A stretch of 64,000 bases of DNA from Idiomarina aquatica (lineage in GTDB: Bacteria > Pseudomonadota > Gammaproteobacteria > Enterobacterales > Alteromonadaceae). The position numbers and the translations under genes were made by a program. The notes beneath the pieces were generated by a model that was not told the DNA's origin, did not search any database, and saw only the letters and a program-made list of their open reading frames with translations. Of this stretch, positions 36,467 to 45,825 are shown piece after piece (position 1 is the stretch's first letter; every line of letters starts with the position of its first letter). Where the stretch lies: positions 186,001 to 250,000 of the forward strand of contig NZ_PIPS01000003.1 in assembly GCF_003987185.1 (NCBI RefSeq), in the 5' to 3' direction.

Positions 36467-37429
36467 ATGAAACAGTTGCTTGGTTTGGTTGCATTGGCAT
36501 CGGCCTTTTTACCTGCGGCGTTCGCGCAAGATAGTGATGCTCTTACCGTGTATGGACGTGCCAATGTCTCATTGCAAAGCAATGACGAAGGTAATGGCGC
36601 AGAAACGGATGTCGTCAGTAACTCATCACGCTTTGGCTTTAAAGGCTCTGCCGAGCTTGAGAATGACCTTGAAGTGTTTTACCAATTGGAGTTTGGCGTC
36701 GATCTAGCCGATTCTGAAGGCGACGCCGTTACCAATCGTAATCAGGTGGTTGGTCTGCGTGGTAACTTTGGTAAAGTCATGATTGGCCGTTATGACACCT
36801 TTCTGAAGGACTCTCAGGGAAGCATTGATCAGTTCAAAGATTACGAAGCGGATTTAAAAAGTTTATTCCGTGGTGAAAACCGTGAAGATAATACCGTAAC
36901 CTATTATTCTCCGGAGTTTTACAACATCAGTTTCGGCGTAACTTACGTTGCTGCAGAAACGGAAAACCAGGATGACGGTGTTTCCTTCGGGTTGTTGTAC
37001 GGTGATGAAAAACTGAAAAGCACACCGGTGTATGCAGCTATCGCTATCGATCGTGATGTCGCGGGCTATGACATTGAACAACTGAGCGTGTACACCAAAG
37101 CCGGCAAGTTTAAACTGGGCGCGGCGTTGCAACAGTTTGAAAGTGTCAACGGGCTTTACGACGGTGACGGCTACTTGTTGAGTGCGGCCTATCCTTACAA
37201 TAACTGGGTATTTAAAGGTCAGTACCAGTCGCTTGATGAGAGCGGCGATACCGATGCCTCGTTCTCTTTTGGTGCTGATTATCACTTCAGCGGCGATACC
37301 CGTGTGTACACTTGGTATACCGGCCGTGACTGTGACATCGACACTTATACCAGCCGTGGTTGCGGCGGCGCAGCCGGCGTTGAACAAGACTTCTTCGCGG
37401 TGGGCATTCGCCACGACTTTTCCTGGTAA
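36467..37429 (+). CDS. Outer-membrane porin, probably phosphate-starvation induced
   Basis: The 320-residue protein has a signal peptide cut after PAAFA. The mature N-terminus, DALTVYGRANVSLQSN, is typical of gram-negative general porins. The 16-strand pattern of alternating aromatic residues continues to a C-terminal VGIRHDFSW, the usual aromatic end for BAM recognition. I place the start at ATG 36467, because the longer frame adds a non-signal leader. The Pho-box array upstream suggests a PhoE/OprP-like role in anion or phosphate entry, but substrate choice is inferred only from control. Confidence 0.88.
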   Translation: MKQLLGLVALASAFLPAAFAQDSDALTVYGRANVSLQSNDEGNGAETDVVSNSSRFGFKGSAELENDLEVFYQLEFGVDLADSEGDAVTNRNQVVGLRGNFGKVMIGRYDTFLKDSQGSIDQFKDYEADLKSLFRGENREDNTVTYYSPEFYNISFGVTYVAAETENQDDGVSFGLLYGDEKLKSTPVYAAIAIDRDVAGYDIEQLSVYTKAGKFKLGAALQQFESVNGLYDGDGYLLSAAYPYNNWVFKGQYQSLDESGDTDASFSFGADYHFSGDTRVYTWYTGRDCDIDTYTSRGCGGAAGVEQDFFAVGIRHDFSW

Positions 37430-37446
37430 TTGATACCGGTCAGGAA

Positions 37447-37488
37447 GTAGCCTCTTAATCCTTGAGAGGCTACACTATTCCCGTTTTT
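37447..37488 (+). terminator. Weak terminator after the porin gene
   Basis: GTAGCCTCT (37447-37455) pairs with AGAGGCTAC (37465-37473) around a 9-nt loop. A T-run lies 9 nt further on (37483-37488). Termination is probably partial, so some read-through into the AEC gene is possible. Confidence 0.55.
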
Positions 37489-37516
37489 TCTTTTCAGCTA
37501 CGGGAGCTAACCCGAT

Positions 37517-38440
37517 ATGACCAACCTCGTCGTACTTGGTATCTATCTGCTTATCGGGCTTGTCATCAAGCGCGCAGGTAAGTTTCCTGATAACACCGCG
37601 CAAGTGCTCAACCTGTATGTGATTTACGCTGCCTTACCCGGCGTCATCTTTACTAAAGTCCCGTCGTTGGAGTTTTCGGCTGAGTTGTTGATACCGGTTA
37701 TCATTCCTTGGGTGCTGCTCGTCATCAGTGCGTCTTTGATTTATCTGCTTGGCAAGCTATTGAACTGGAGTCGCCCGATTATTGGCGCGTTACTGGTTTG
37801 TGTGCCACTGGGTAATACGTCATTTTTCGGGTTCCCGATGATCGAGGCGTTCTATGGCAGTGACGCGATCGTCTATGGCCTGTTCTATGACCAGTTTGGC
37901 TCCTTTTTCGGGTTAGCCATTTATTCAACCATTATTATCGCCCTGTTTGCCGAGAATCCACAGGGTGAGAGAACACGTCCGTCGGTGCTGGCAATTGGTA
38001 AGAAAATCCTGTTATTTCCGCCGTTCATCGCACTCGTTATCGCCTTGTTGATTAAAGATATGAGTTACCCGACCGTGTTTACGGTGCTGGTTGAATCGCT
38101 GGCGGTAACGTTGGTTCCGGTCATTATGGTGGCGGTTGGTTTTCAGTTGAAGTTTCGCCTGCCGAAAGGCAGTAAAACCCCGTTGGCTGTGGGGTTGTTT
38201 ACTAAGTTAGTGGTGATGCCTGCTATTACGATTGTATTACTCTGGAGTTTTGGGTTTGACTCCCATTTGGTGCAAGTGACGGTTTTTGAAAGCGCGATGC
38301 CGCCGATGATTACGGCAGGGGCGGTTGCCATTATGGCAGGGCTGGCACCGAGTCTGTCGGCGGCGATGGTGGGTTATGGCATCTTGATCGCATTTATTAC
38401 GTTGCCGCTGGTGCACCAATTATTGCAATGGTTGGCGTAA
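37517..38440 (+). CDS. AEC-family transporter (auxin efflux carrier-like permease)
   Basis: The 307-residue protein has about ten membrane helices in two halves. It begins GIYLLIGLVIKRAGKFPDNTAQVLN and contains LGNTSFFGFPMIEAFYG and SAMPPMITAGAVAIMAGL, which are AEC-family landmarks. Family members move organic acids or similar small anions. It lies between the Pho-controlled porin and phoB. I see no clear Pho box of its own, so it may depend on read-through from the porin gene. The substrate is unknown. Confidence 0.85.
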   Translation: MTNLVVLGIYLLIGLVIKRAGKFPDNTAQVLNLYVIYAALPGVIFTKVPSLEFSAELLIPVIIPWVLLVISASLIYLLGKLLNWSRPIIGALLVCVPLGNTSFFGFPMIEAFYGSDAIVYGLFYDQFGSFFGLAIYSTIIIALFAENPQGERTRPSVLAIGKKILLFPPFIALVIALLIKDMSYPTVFTVLVESLAVTLVPVIMVAVGFQLKFRLPKGSKTPLAVGLFTKLVVMPAITIVLLWSFGFDSHLVQVTVFESAMPPMITAGAVAIMAGLAPSLSAAMVGYGILIAFITLPLVHQLLQWLA

Positions 38441-38457
38441 GCCGGTGAGCCAACTTA

Positions 38458-38498
38458 TTGTCATAAAAGTGACGCGTTTTCATAAAAATGTCATATTA
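38458..38498 (+). promoter_or_regulatory. Pho box before phoB
   Basis: TTGTCA (38458) and GTGACG (38469) are spaced by 11 bp, and TTTTCA (38477) and ATGTCA (38488) again by 11 bp with A-rich spacers. The last unit ends 44 bp before phoB, which fits autoregulation of phoBR. Confidence 0.8.
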
Positions 38499-38541
38499 TT
38501 TGTTAATAATTGGGACATCCAAAAAAAGCAGGAACCCATAA

Positions 38542-39228
38542 ATGTCACGCAGAATCTTAATTGTTGAAGATGAAGCTCCCATCCGTGAGATGCTGAGTTT
38601 TGTTATGGAGCAGCATGGCTACCAGGCGGTAGAGGCCAAAGACTTTGACACTGCGGTGAGCAAAATTGCCGAGCCGTATCCTGATATGGTGTTATTGGAC
38701 TGGATGCTCCCGGGTGGCTCAGGTATACAACTGGCAAAGAAAATTAAGGGTGATGACTTCACCCGCAATATTCCCATTATCATGCTGACCGCACGAGGCG
38801 AAGAAGAAGATAAGGTGAAAGGGCTGGAAGTCGGAGCCGATGACTACATCACTAAGCCATTTTCGCCAAAAGAGTTGATGGCGCGGATGCGCGCGGTGTT
38901 TCGACGCGTGGCGCCAACCGTGCTCGATGAGCCACTGGACTTTGAAGGCCTGAAATTGGACCCGGTCTCACATCGTATTTCCGCCAACGATAAAAGCATC
39001 GACATGGGGCCGACCGAGTTTAAGTTACTGCACTTTTTTATGACTCATCCGGAGCGTGTTTACAGCCGTGAACAGTTGCTGGATCATGTTTGGGGTACCA
39101 ATGTCTACGTCGAAGACCGTACCGTTGATGTACACATTCGACGTTTACGTAAGGCGCTCTCAGAACATGGTTATGATCGTCTTATCCAGACCGTACGCGG
39201 TGTGGGGTATCGTTTCTCGAGCCGTTAA
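38542..39228 (+). CDS. phoB: Phosphate response regulator PhoB
   Basis: The 228-residue OmpR-family regulator has a receiver with phospho-acceptor Asp53 ([13 protein letters not shown]), [10 protein letters not shown] and [10 protein letters not shown]. Its winged-helix DNA-binding domain contains [21 protein letters not shown] and the end [12 protein letters not shown]. It activates the Pho regulon when PhoR phosphorylates it at low phosphate. Its own promoter carries a Pho box, and phoR follows after 41 nt. Confidence 0.97.
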   Translation: MSRRILIVEDEAPIREMLSFVMEQHGYQAVEAKDFDTAVSKIAEPYPDMVLLDWMLPGGSGIQLAKKIKGDDFTRNIPIIMLTARGEEEDKVKGLEVGADDYITKPFSPKELMARMRAVFRRVAPTVLDEPLDFEGLKLDPVSHRISANDKSIDMGPTEFKLLHFFMTHPERVYSREQLLDHVWGTNVYVEDRTVDVHIRRLRKALSEHGYDRLIQTVRGVGYRFSSR

Positions 39229-39269
39229 TTGATGTCGGTTGTGGCCGAATAAAGAGGGAAGATTGCTGC

Positions 39270-40595
39270 ATGGATCGTGATTACTCGAATTTATTCGCGC
39301 TGCGTGGACTGGTTTTATACCTGATCCCATTTTTTATTTTGGGCTGGTTAATCGGTTATCTCTGGGAAACACTGACATTGGGGCTTGCCGGCTTGGTGGT
39401 TTGGCATTACTACTACCAACAGCGGCTAACCAAATGGCTGTGGCAAAGTCGTAACCTGTTGCCGCCGACCGCGCCGGGCAGTTGGAGTTACATTTACGAC
39501 GGTATTTACCGTAATCAGCGTCGCAGCCAGCACCGTCGCCGCTCGCTGGCGCGTTTGCTACGACGCTTTCGGGAAGCGGCCGAAGCGCTCCCGGATGCTG
39601 CCATTGTGTTCCGCAAAGACGGCTCACTGTTGTGGAGCAATAAGCTGGCGCAGTTCTACTTCGGCTTACGTTGGCCGGATGACGCTGGTATGCGGCTGTC
39701 CAACCTGATTCGTCATCCTGAATTTTTTTCTTACCTCAATAAAGGTGACTTCAGCGAAGCGTTGACCATTCCGTCACCGATGCGGGACAGTCTTGATATT
39801 GAGATCCGGGTGATGCCCTACAGCGACGATCAGTTTTTGCTGGTTGCCCGTGACGTAACGCAATTAAAACAATTGGAAAATATGCGCCGTGACTTTGTGG
39901 CTAATGTGTCGCATGAGTTAAAAACGCCGCTAACGGTGTTGCAGGGGTATTTGGAAATGCTCGGTGACGTCGAAAATACACCACCGGCGATGACCCAAAA
40001 AGCGCTGACGCAAATGCAGCAACAAAGTGACCGGATGAAGAATCTGGTCGATCAATTGTTGCAGTTATCACGGATGGAAACGCCCAGCCATGACGTATTT
40101 GAACACGTTGTCGATGTGCCGACGGTACTGGGCGAGTTGCGTCAGGAAGCAGAAAAGCTGTCTGCTGATAAACAACTGAAGCTGGTCTTTGATGTTGAAC
40201 CCATTCGTGTGTACGGTAAAAGCGATTTGCTGCGGAGCGCCATGCAAAATCTGGTGACCAATGCGGTACGCTACACCCAGGCGGGCGGGAACATTCGTGT
40301 GACCTGGAGAAAAGTTCGTGACGAAGTGGAGTTTAGTGTCGAGGATAATGGTCCGGGCATCGAAAACGAACATATTCCGCGTTTGACAGAACGGTTTTAT
40401 CGGGTCGATGCCGATCGCAACAGTGACAGTGGTGGCACCGGCTTGGGGCTTTCCATTGTGAAACAGGCACTGGAACATCATAACAGCCATTTGGAAGTGA
40501 ACAGCAAGCCTGGCGCTGGCTCGCGCTTCTGGTTCCGATTGCCGGCCGGATTGATCGAAGAACGCCTGGGTAAAGCGAAATCACAAAAGCGTTAA
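39270..40595 (+). CDS. phoR: Phosphate sensor histidine kinase PhoR
   Basis: The 441-residue kinase has two N-terminal membrane helices with a very short external loop, a basic linker and a PAS domain (about 105-195, LPDAAIVFRKDGSLLWSN). HisKA carries VSHELKTPLTVLQGYLE (His215), and the HATPase has NLVTNAVRYT, DNGPGIENEHIPRLTERFYRVD and GTGLGLSIVKQ. It senses phosphate through the Pst transporter and PhoU rather than outside the cell. It forms an operon with phoB. Confidence 0.97.
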   Translation: MDRDYSNLFALRGLVLYLIPFFILGWLIGYLWETLTLGLAGLVVWHYYYQQRLTKWLWQSRNLLPPTAPGSWSYIYDGIYRNQRRSQHRRRSLARLLRRFREAAEALPDAAIVFRKDGSLLWSNKLAQFYFGLRWPDDAGMRLSNLIRHPEFFSYLNKGDFSEALTIPSPMRDSLDIEIRVMPYSDDQFLLVARDVTQLKQLENMRRDFVANVSHELKTPLTVLQGYLEMLGDVENTPPAMTQKALTQMQQQSDRMKNLVDQLLQLSRMETPSHDVFEHVVDVPTVLGELRQEAEKLSADKQLKLVFDVEPIRVYGKSDLLRSAMQNLVTNAVRYTQAGGNIRVTWRKVRDEVEFSVEDNGPGIENEHIPRLTERFYRVDADRNSDSGGTGLGLSIVKQALEHHNSHLEVNSKPGAGSRFWFRLPAGLIEERLGKAKSQKR

Positions 40596-40599
40596 AAAT

Positions 40600-40641
40600 C
40601 TGTCATATTTGTCATCAAACTGTCACATTACTGACCTACAC
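40600..40641 (+). promoter_or_regulatory. Pho box before pstS
   Basis: CTGTCA (40600), TTGTCA (40609), CTGTCA (40620) and CTGACC (40631) form a PhoB-type repeat array, the last three at 11-bp steps. It ends 53 bp before the pstS start. Confidence 0.85.
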
Positions 40642-40694
40642 TTAACAGCATCGAATCGAACCATCCTTGCGATGCTCACAGAGAGGTGAACAGT

Positions 40695-41684
40695 ATGTTC
40701 AAATCACTTAAAACGTTAAGTAAGTCTTTTTCCGTTGTTGCTTTGGCCGGCGGTGTAGCATTTAGTGGCGCTGTTGCCGCTAACACCGATGACTTGCCAG
40801 AGTATCAGAAAGTTTCAGGACTTTCGGGTAACTTATCTTCAGTTGGTTCAGATACCCTGGCTAACATGATGACCTTTTGGGGTGAAGAATTTAAACGCAT
40901 GTACCCAAGCGTTAACATTCAAATTCAGGCGGCAGGTTCTTCGACGGCGCCACCAGCCCTAACCGAAGGAACATCAAGCTTCGGACCTATGAGCCGGGCG
41001 ATGAAGTCAAAAGAAATCGAAGCGTTTGAAAAGCGCCATGGCTACAAGCCAACGGCGGTCCGTGTGGCTATCGACGCACTGGCGGTGTTTGTTCATAAAG
41101 ATAACCCGATTGAAGGTTTGTCGATTACTGAAGTCGACGCGATTTTCTCGTCAACCCGTAAGTGTGGGGCCAATCAGCAGGTTAATCGCTGGGGTGACTT
41201 AGGTCTTGAAGGTGACTGGGCAAACCGCGATCTGCAATTGTATGGTCGTAACTCGGTATCAGGTACCTACGGTTACTTTAAAGAAGTCGGCTTATGTGAC
41301 GGCGACTTCCGTTCGAACGTTAATGAACAGCCTGGTTCGGCATCGGTGGTACAGTCTGTATCAACCTCATTGAATGCCATCGGTTACTCAGGCATTGGCT
41401 ACGTAACTTCTGGTGTGAAAGCTGTGCCAATCGCGAAAGGTGACGGCGACGACTTTATCGCCGCGTCTCGTGAAAACGCGCTGGCTGGTCAATACCCACT
41501 GGCTCGCTTCCTCTACGTTTATGTCAATAAGCACCCAAACAAGCCATTGGGTAAAGCGGAAGCTGAGTTCATGAAGATGATTCTTTCTAAGCAAGGTCAG
41601 GATATCGTCAACAAAGACGGTTACATTGGTCTGCCGAAAGCGGTTGTTGAAGCTGAACTTAAAAAGCTGGGCTTAAGCCACTAA
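40695..41684 (+). CDS. pstS: Phosphate ABC transporter substrate-binding protein PstS
   Basis: The 329-residue periplasmic protein has a signal peptide ending near GAVAANTDD. It contains the phosphate-binding segments [33 protein letters not shown] and [15 protein letters not shown]. These place it in the PstS group of Alteromonadales and Vibrio rather than the E. coli PstS sequence type. I choose the ATG at 40695 with GAGAGG at 40681-40686. A strong terminator follows, so pstS is a separate transcript from pstCAB, which allows more binding protein than permease. Confidence 0.93.
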   Translation: MFKSLKTLSKSFSVVALAGGVAFSGAVAANTDDLPEYQKVSGLSGNLSSVGSDTLANMMTFWGEEFKRMYPSVNIQIQAAGSSTAPPALTEGTSSFGPMSRAMKSKEIEAFEKRHGYKPTAVRVAIDALAVFVHKDNPIEGLSITEVDAIFSSTRKCGANQQVNRWGDLGLEGDWANRDLQLYGRNSVSGTYGYFKEVGLCDGDFRSNVNEQPGSASVVQSVSTSLNAIGYSGIGYVTSGVKAVPIAKGDGDDFIAASRENALAGQYPLARFLYVYVNKHPNKPLGKAEAEFMKMILSKQGQDIVNKDGYIGLPKAVVEAELKKLGLSH

Positions 41685-41700
41685 TAGGTAAGTATGAGCA

Positions 41701-41733
41701 AGCCGGCAGTCTGCTATAGACTGCCGGCTTTTT
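41701..41733 (+). terminator. Strong terminator after pstS
   Basis: AGCCGGCAGTCT (41701-41712) and its exact complement (41718-41729) enclose a 5-nt loop and are followed by a T-run. The 12-bp perfect stem makes this the strongest terminator in the island. It separates pstS from pstC. Confidence 0.95.
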
Positions 41734-41760
41734 GTATTTTTACAGTTTGGTGAAGAAAAT

Positions 41761-41802
41761 ATGACAGCATTGTAACAGTACTGTCATAAAACTTTACTAA
41801 AC
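41761..41802 (+). promoter_or_regulatory. Pho box before pstC
   Basis: ATGACA (41761), TTGTAA (41770), CTGTCA (41781) and CTTTAC (41792) form a weaker PhoB-type array, the last three at 11-bp steps. It lies between the pstS terminator and pstC, so pstCAB-phoU has its own Pho promoter. Confidence 0.75.
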
Positions 41803-41847
41803 TAGGTACAGTTAATTTGTAGTCACTTTAAGAAGCTTGAGGTCACA

Positions 41848-44115
41848 ATGGCAACACAATCTGCCCAGCAGTTATCGGCCAATAGGATTCGATTACTGAA
41901 AGACCGTTTTGCCCGTTATGGCGTTACCGCCGGCGGTGTGATGGTCTTGGTCGCTCTGCTTTTGATCTTCTTTTACCTGCTTTACGTGGTGCAACCGATT
42001 TTTGAATCGGTCAGCCTTAAAAAAGTAAACAGCTTCACGCTACCAGAATCAGGTCAGGTTGAAGCCGTGGGGATGGAAGAGCAAGCGGAAATTGGTTATC
42101 GCTTTTTGCGCGATGGCGAACTGCAGTTTTTCTCATTGATTGATAAAAACGAACGTCAGTCAGGCGATATTTTATTACGCGAAAGCTTTGCTCAGCCCGA
42201 GCAAATCAGCAGTTTTGCTCGCACTCTGCCGGTTAACCATCAGTACGCCTACGGTTTAACCACTGGTGAAGCCGTTGTTGTTGAACCGAAATTCTCAGTG
42301 ACGTTTCCGCAAACCGTTGCCACCGCTGCGACAGACCGCGTTGAGCGGGTCATTACGCCGCGCATCGAGGTTAAAAATAACGGTGAGCCATTGCTGATCG
42401 ATGAGCAGCAACGAGCGTTGCAGAAACTGGCCTACGAGACCGATGGCGAAGGTATGTTATTTGCTGCAGCGGTTGAGCAAAACACGTTGCTGATCACGCA
42501 CTTCGTTGCTGAAGAAAACTTCATGACCGGAGCCGTCACGTTAACGCCAAATTACACGGAAATCCCACTTAACAGCGCGATTGATAACATCGTTGTCACA
42601 CCGGACTTGCGTCAGGTGTTGGTGCGCCGTGGGAACCGCGTCCATGTGTTTGACATTTCGATCAGCGGTACGGTCAGTGAACGCGAGTTGTTGCCGATGC
42701 GCACCCGTGAGTTGGGTAACGCAACCGGCATGTATTTGTTGGCCGGCGCTTCGTCGATTTTGCTCACGCATGACAGTGGTAAAGTATCACAGTGGTTCGA
42801 AGTACCGGGTGATGAGGGTCGTCAGTATCAATACATCCGTAGCTTTGATGCAGGCTCACCGGTCACCAGTATCGAAGTGGAATATTATCGCCGTACCTTC
42901 TACACCTTGTCAGAAAACGGCGACATGAATATTTTCCACACCACGTCCGAGGCCGATCTGTTCCAGGGGCAGCCTACCGAGTCACGTATCGAACGGGTAA
43001 TGGTTGATCCGCGGGCGAATTATTTGTTGATGAAAACAGCCGATGGTTACGGTCTGTTTGATGTCGACAATGAGCACCCGGAAGTGACCTGGAGTGGTTT
43101 GTGGCAGGAAGTTTGGTATGAGGGCTACCCCGAGCCAGAATATACCTGGCAGTCAACGTCTGGTTCCGATGACTTTGAATCAAAATTCAGCCTCGTGCCG
43201 ATTTCCTTCGGTACCATAAAGGCAGCGGCTTATGCGATGCTGTTCGCGGTACCTATTGGTCTGGCTGCGGCAGTATATACTGCTTACTTCATGTCTCCTT
43301 CGGTGCGTAAGTTTGTTAAGCCAACCGTAGAAATCATGGAAGCGCTACCCACGGTTATTCTTGGCTTTCTTGCCGGGTTGTGGCTGGCACCGTTAGTGGA
43401 GGCCTATTTACCCGGATTTATTGCGGTCTTGGTGTTGATGCCGCTGGCAGTTATCGCAATGGCGGCCATCTGGAGCCAGATGCCAACCAACATTAAGAAC
43501 AAAGTTCATGACGGTCGTGCCGCGCTGCTGTTGATACCGGTAGTAATGCTGACGGGCTGGCTGTCGTTCGAAATCAGTCCGTGGATCGAGCAAGTGCTGT
43601 TCGATGGCGACGCGCGTCGATACATTACCAATGAACTGGGCGTCACCTTTGACCAGCGTAACTCACTGGTCGTGGGTATCGCGATGGGCTTTGCGGTGAT
43701 TCCGACCATCTTCTCGATTGCTGAAGATGCAGTATTCAGTGTGCCTAAGCATTTGTCCAACGGCTCGCTGGCACTTGGCGCAACACCATGGCAAACGCTG
43801 ACCAAGGTCGTATTACTGACCGCCAGCCCGGGTATTTTCTCCGCGGTAATGATGGGCTTAGGCCGTGCTGTTGGTGAAACCATGATCGTATTAATGGCGA
43901 CCGGTAATACGCCAATTATGGACTGGAACATTTTCGAAGGTATGCGCACGCTGTCGGCAAACATCGCCGTGGAAATGCCCGAATCAGAGGTGGGTAGTTC
44001 ACACTATCGCATTCTGTTCCTGGCGGCCTTCGTGTTGTTTATTTTCACCTTCTTCTTTAACACCATTGCTGAATTTGTGCGCCAACGCTTGCGCGACAAA
44101 TACAGCTCAATGTAA
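41848..44115 (+). CDS. pstC: Phosphate ABC transporter permease PstC with large periplasmic insertion
   Basis: The 755-residue permease has a first membrane helix at about 25-48. A periplasmic region of about 400 residues follows (50-450), and then the usual ABC permease core starts at about 453 (FGTIKAAAYAMLFAVPIG). The core has the ATPase-contact loop NGSLALGATPWQTLTK. E. coli PstC is about 320 residues. The insertion has repeated beta-strand units such as VVTPDLRQVLVRRGNRVHVFD and SGKVSQWFEVPG, resembling a beta-propeller. The core motifs suggest a working transporter with PstA, PstB and PstS. Confidence 0.93.
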   Translation: MATQSAQQLSANRIRLLKDRFARYGVTAGGVMVLVALLLIFFYLLYVVQPIFESVSLKKVNSFTLPESGQVEAVGMEEQAEIGYRFLRDGELQFFSLIDKNERQSGDILLRESFAQPEQISSFARTLPVNHQYAYGLTTGEAVVVEPKFSVTFPQTVATAATDRVERVITPRIEVKNNGEPLLIDEQQRALQKLAYETDGEGMLFAAAVEQNTLLITHFVAEENFMTGAVTLTPNYTEIPLNSAIDNIVVTPDLRQVLVRRGNRVHVFDISISGTVSERELLPMRTRELGNATGMYLLAGASSILLTHDSGKVSQWFEVPGDEGRQYQYIRSFDAGSPVTSIEVEYYRRTFYTLSENGDMNIFHTTSEADLFQGQPTESRIERVMVDPRANYLLMKTADGYGLFDVDNEHPEVTWSGLWQEVWYEGYPEPEYTWQSTSGSDDFESKFSLVPISFGTIKAAAYAMLFAVPIGLAAAVYTAYFMSPSVRKFVKPTVEIMEALPTVILGFLAGLWLAPLVEAYLPGFIAVLVLMPLAVIAMAAIWSQMPTNIKNKVHDGRAALLLIPVVMLTGWLSFEISPWIEQVLFDGDARRYITNELGVTFDQRNSLVVGIAMGFAVIPTIFSIAEDAVFSVPKHLSNGSLALGATPWQTLTKVVLLTASPGIFSAVMMGLGRAVGETMIVLMATGNTPIMDWNIFEGMRTLSANIAVEMPESEVGSSHYRILFLAAFVLFIFTFFFNTIAEFVRQRLRDKYSSM

Positions 44116-44135
44116 TCCGGACTTGAGGTTTAACA

Positions 44136-45797
44136 ATGAATAAGTGGTTTAGAACCGGCAAACCCTGGATTTGGTTAACCGCAGGCGCTGTCAGTGTCAG
44201 TCTTATCGCGGTCATTGGGCTGGTCATCATGATTGGTTGGCGCGGACTGTCTTTCTTCTGGCCATCCGCCATTCATGAAATGGATGTACTGCAGGCTGAC
44301 GGTAGCACCAAGCACATCATCGGTGAAGTCTATGACACCGAAACCGTGCCGACGACCCGTTTGCCGCAGTCGATGATTGACCTGGCGCAAATCGAGTCAG
44401 AGACGGTCACCCGTTACCTGATGAAAATCGGTAACCGCGAGTACGTACCTCTTGATTTTACCTGGGTACTGGAGTCGCTGGTTTCTGAGGACACAACGCC
44501 GGCTGACTTAGCTGTGATTGAGCGCAGTAAAGACGGCAATTTTTATGGCCGGATTACGGCGCTGACTGAAAATGGCGAAGTGATTGCGCGTCAAGGCGAT
44601 GCCGACTTTCGTGAGTTGATGTACCAACGGGTAGAGCGTGCGGTAGAACTGAACCTGCAAGCCATGGGCTTGCAGGAAGGCGAGATTTCTTCCATTAACT
44701 ACCAGCTCAATGAGCTGGAACTGGAACGCCGCCGTCTGCAACTGGACGATCAGCTAACGGAGCAAGCCATTGCTGACTTGCAAGCTCAGCGTGAACAACT
44801 GAATGCGGATTATCAGGTTTACGAAAAAGAGCTGTTTGAACTGCGTGAGCAGGCGCAGCGTGATGCCTTGTTGGTGAAAGACTTCCGTGGTGAAGAGGTA
44901 AAAGTACCTATGTATCGGGTGTTAGACGTTAACTTCCCGAACGATATGGGCTTTTTCGCCAAGCTGGCTCACTTCTTCCAGCAACTGGGCAAGTTCGTCA
45001 GCGAGGATCCTCGTGAAGCCAACACCGAGGGCGGGGTCTTCCCGGCCATTTTCGGTACCGTGTTCATGGTATTGTTAATGTCGGTTATCGTGACGCCTTT
45101 TGGTGTCGTAGCAGCGGTCTATCTGCATGAATACGCGGGCAAAAACTCGATCACTAAGTTAATCCGTATTGCTGTGATTAACCTCGCCGGTGTACCGTCT
45201 ATCGTTTATGGTGTATTCGGCTTAGGCTTCTTCGTCTACATGGTGGGTGGTAGCCTTGACCAAATCTTTTATCCGGAGGCACTGCCGAATCCAACCTTCG
45301 GTACCCCGGGCGTATTATGGTCAGCGGTGACGCTGGCGATTCTGACGCTGCCGGTGGTGATAGTATCCACCGAGGAAGGTTTGGCGCGAATTCCGAGCAC
45401 CTTACGCGAAGGCTCGCTGGCACTGGGTGCAACCAAGTGGGAAACCATTTGGCGTATCATCATTCCGATGGCATCACCGGCGATCATGACCGGCCTGATT
45501 CTGGCGGTCGCTCGTGCTGCGGGTGAGGTGGCACCACTGATGTTGGTGGGTGTGGTTAAGTCGGCACCGATGTTACCGGTCGATGGTAACTTCCCGTACT
45601 TCCACTTGGATCGTAAATTTATGCACCTGGGCTTCCACATTTACGACGTAGGCTTCCAAAGCCCGAACGTCGAAGCGGCTCGCCCGTTGGTTTATGCAAC
45701 CTCGTTCTTGTTGATCACGGTTATCGTGGGACTTAACTTAACGGCTATTGGTGTGCGTAACCACTTACGTGAAAAATATCGTTCGCTTGAACACTAA
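44136..45797 (+). CDS. pstA: Phosphate ABC transporter permease PstA with periplasmic coiled coil
   Basis: The 553-residue permease has one helix at about 12-36, a periplasmic segment to about 298, and a normal PstA core. The core has VAAVYLHEYAGKNSITKLIR, NLAGVPSIVYGVFGLG and the ATPase-contact loop EGSLALGATKWETIWR. The periplasmic part includes a coiled coil at about 178-245, rich in Leu, Glu and Gln (LNELELERRRLQLDDQL). E. coli PstA is about 296 residues. It follows pstC by 20 nt. Its extension probably pairs with the large PstC head. Confidence 0.93.
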   Translation: MNKWFRTGKPWIWLTAGAVSVSLIAVIGLVIMIGWRGLSFFWPSAIHEMDVLQADGSTKHIIGEVYDTETVPTTRLPQSMIDLAQIESETVTRYLMKIGNREYVPLDFTWVLESLVSEDTTPADLAVIERSKDGNFYGRITALTENGEVIARQGDADFRELMYQRVERAVELNLQAMGLQEGEISSINYQLNELELERRRLQLDDQLTEQAIADLQAQREQLNADYQVYEKELFELREQAQRDALLVKDFRGEEVKVPMYRVLDVNFPNDMGFFAKLAHFFQQLGKFVSEDPREANTEGGVFPAIFGTVFMVLLMSVIVTPFGVVAAVYLHEYAGKNSITKLIRIAVINLAGVPSIVYGVFGLGFFVYMVGGSLDQIFYPEALPNPTFGTPGVLWSAVTLAILTLPVVIVSTEEGLARIPSTLREGSLALGATKWETIWRIIIPMASPAIMTGLILAVARAAGEVAPLMLVGVVKSAPMLPVDGNFPYFHLDRKFMHLGFHIYDVGFQSPNVEAARPLVYATSFLLITVIVGLNLTAIGVRNHLREKYRSLEH

Positions 45798-45825
45798 GTT
45801 TGAATTGTCGAGAAGGTTTTAAATT

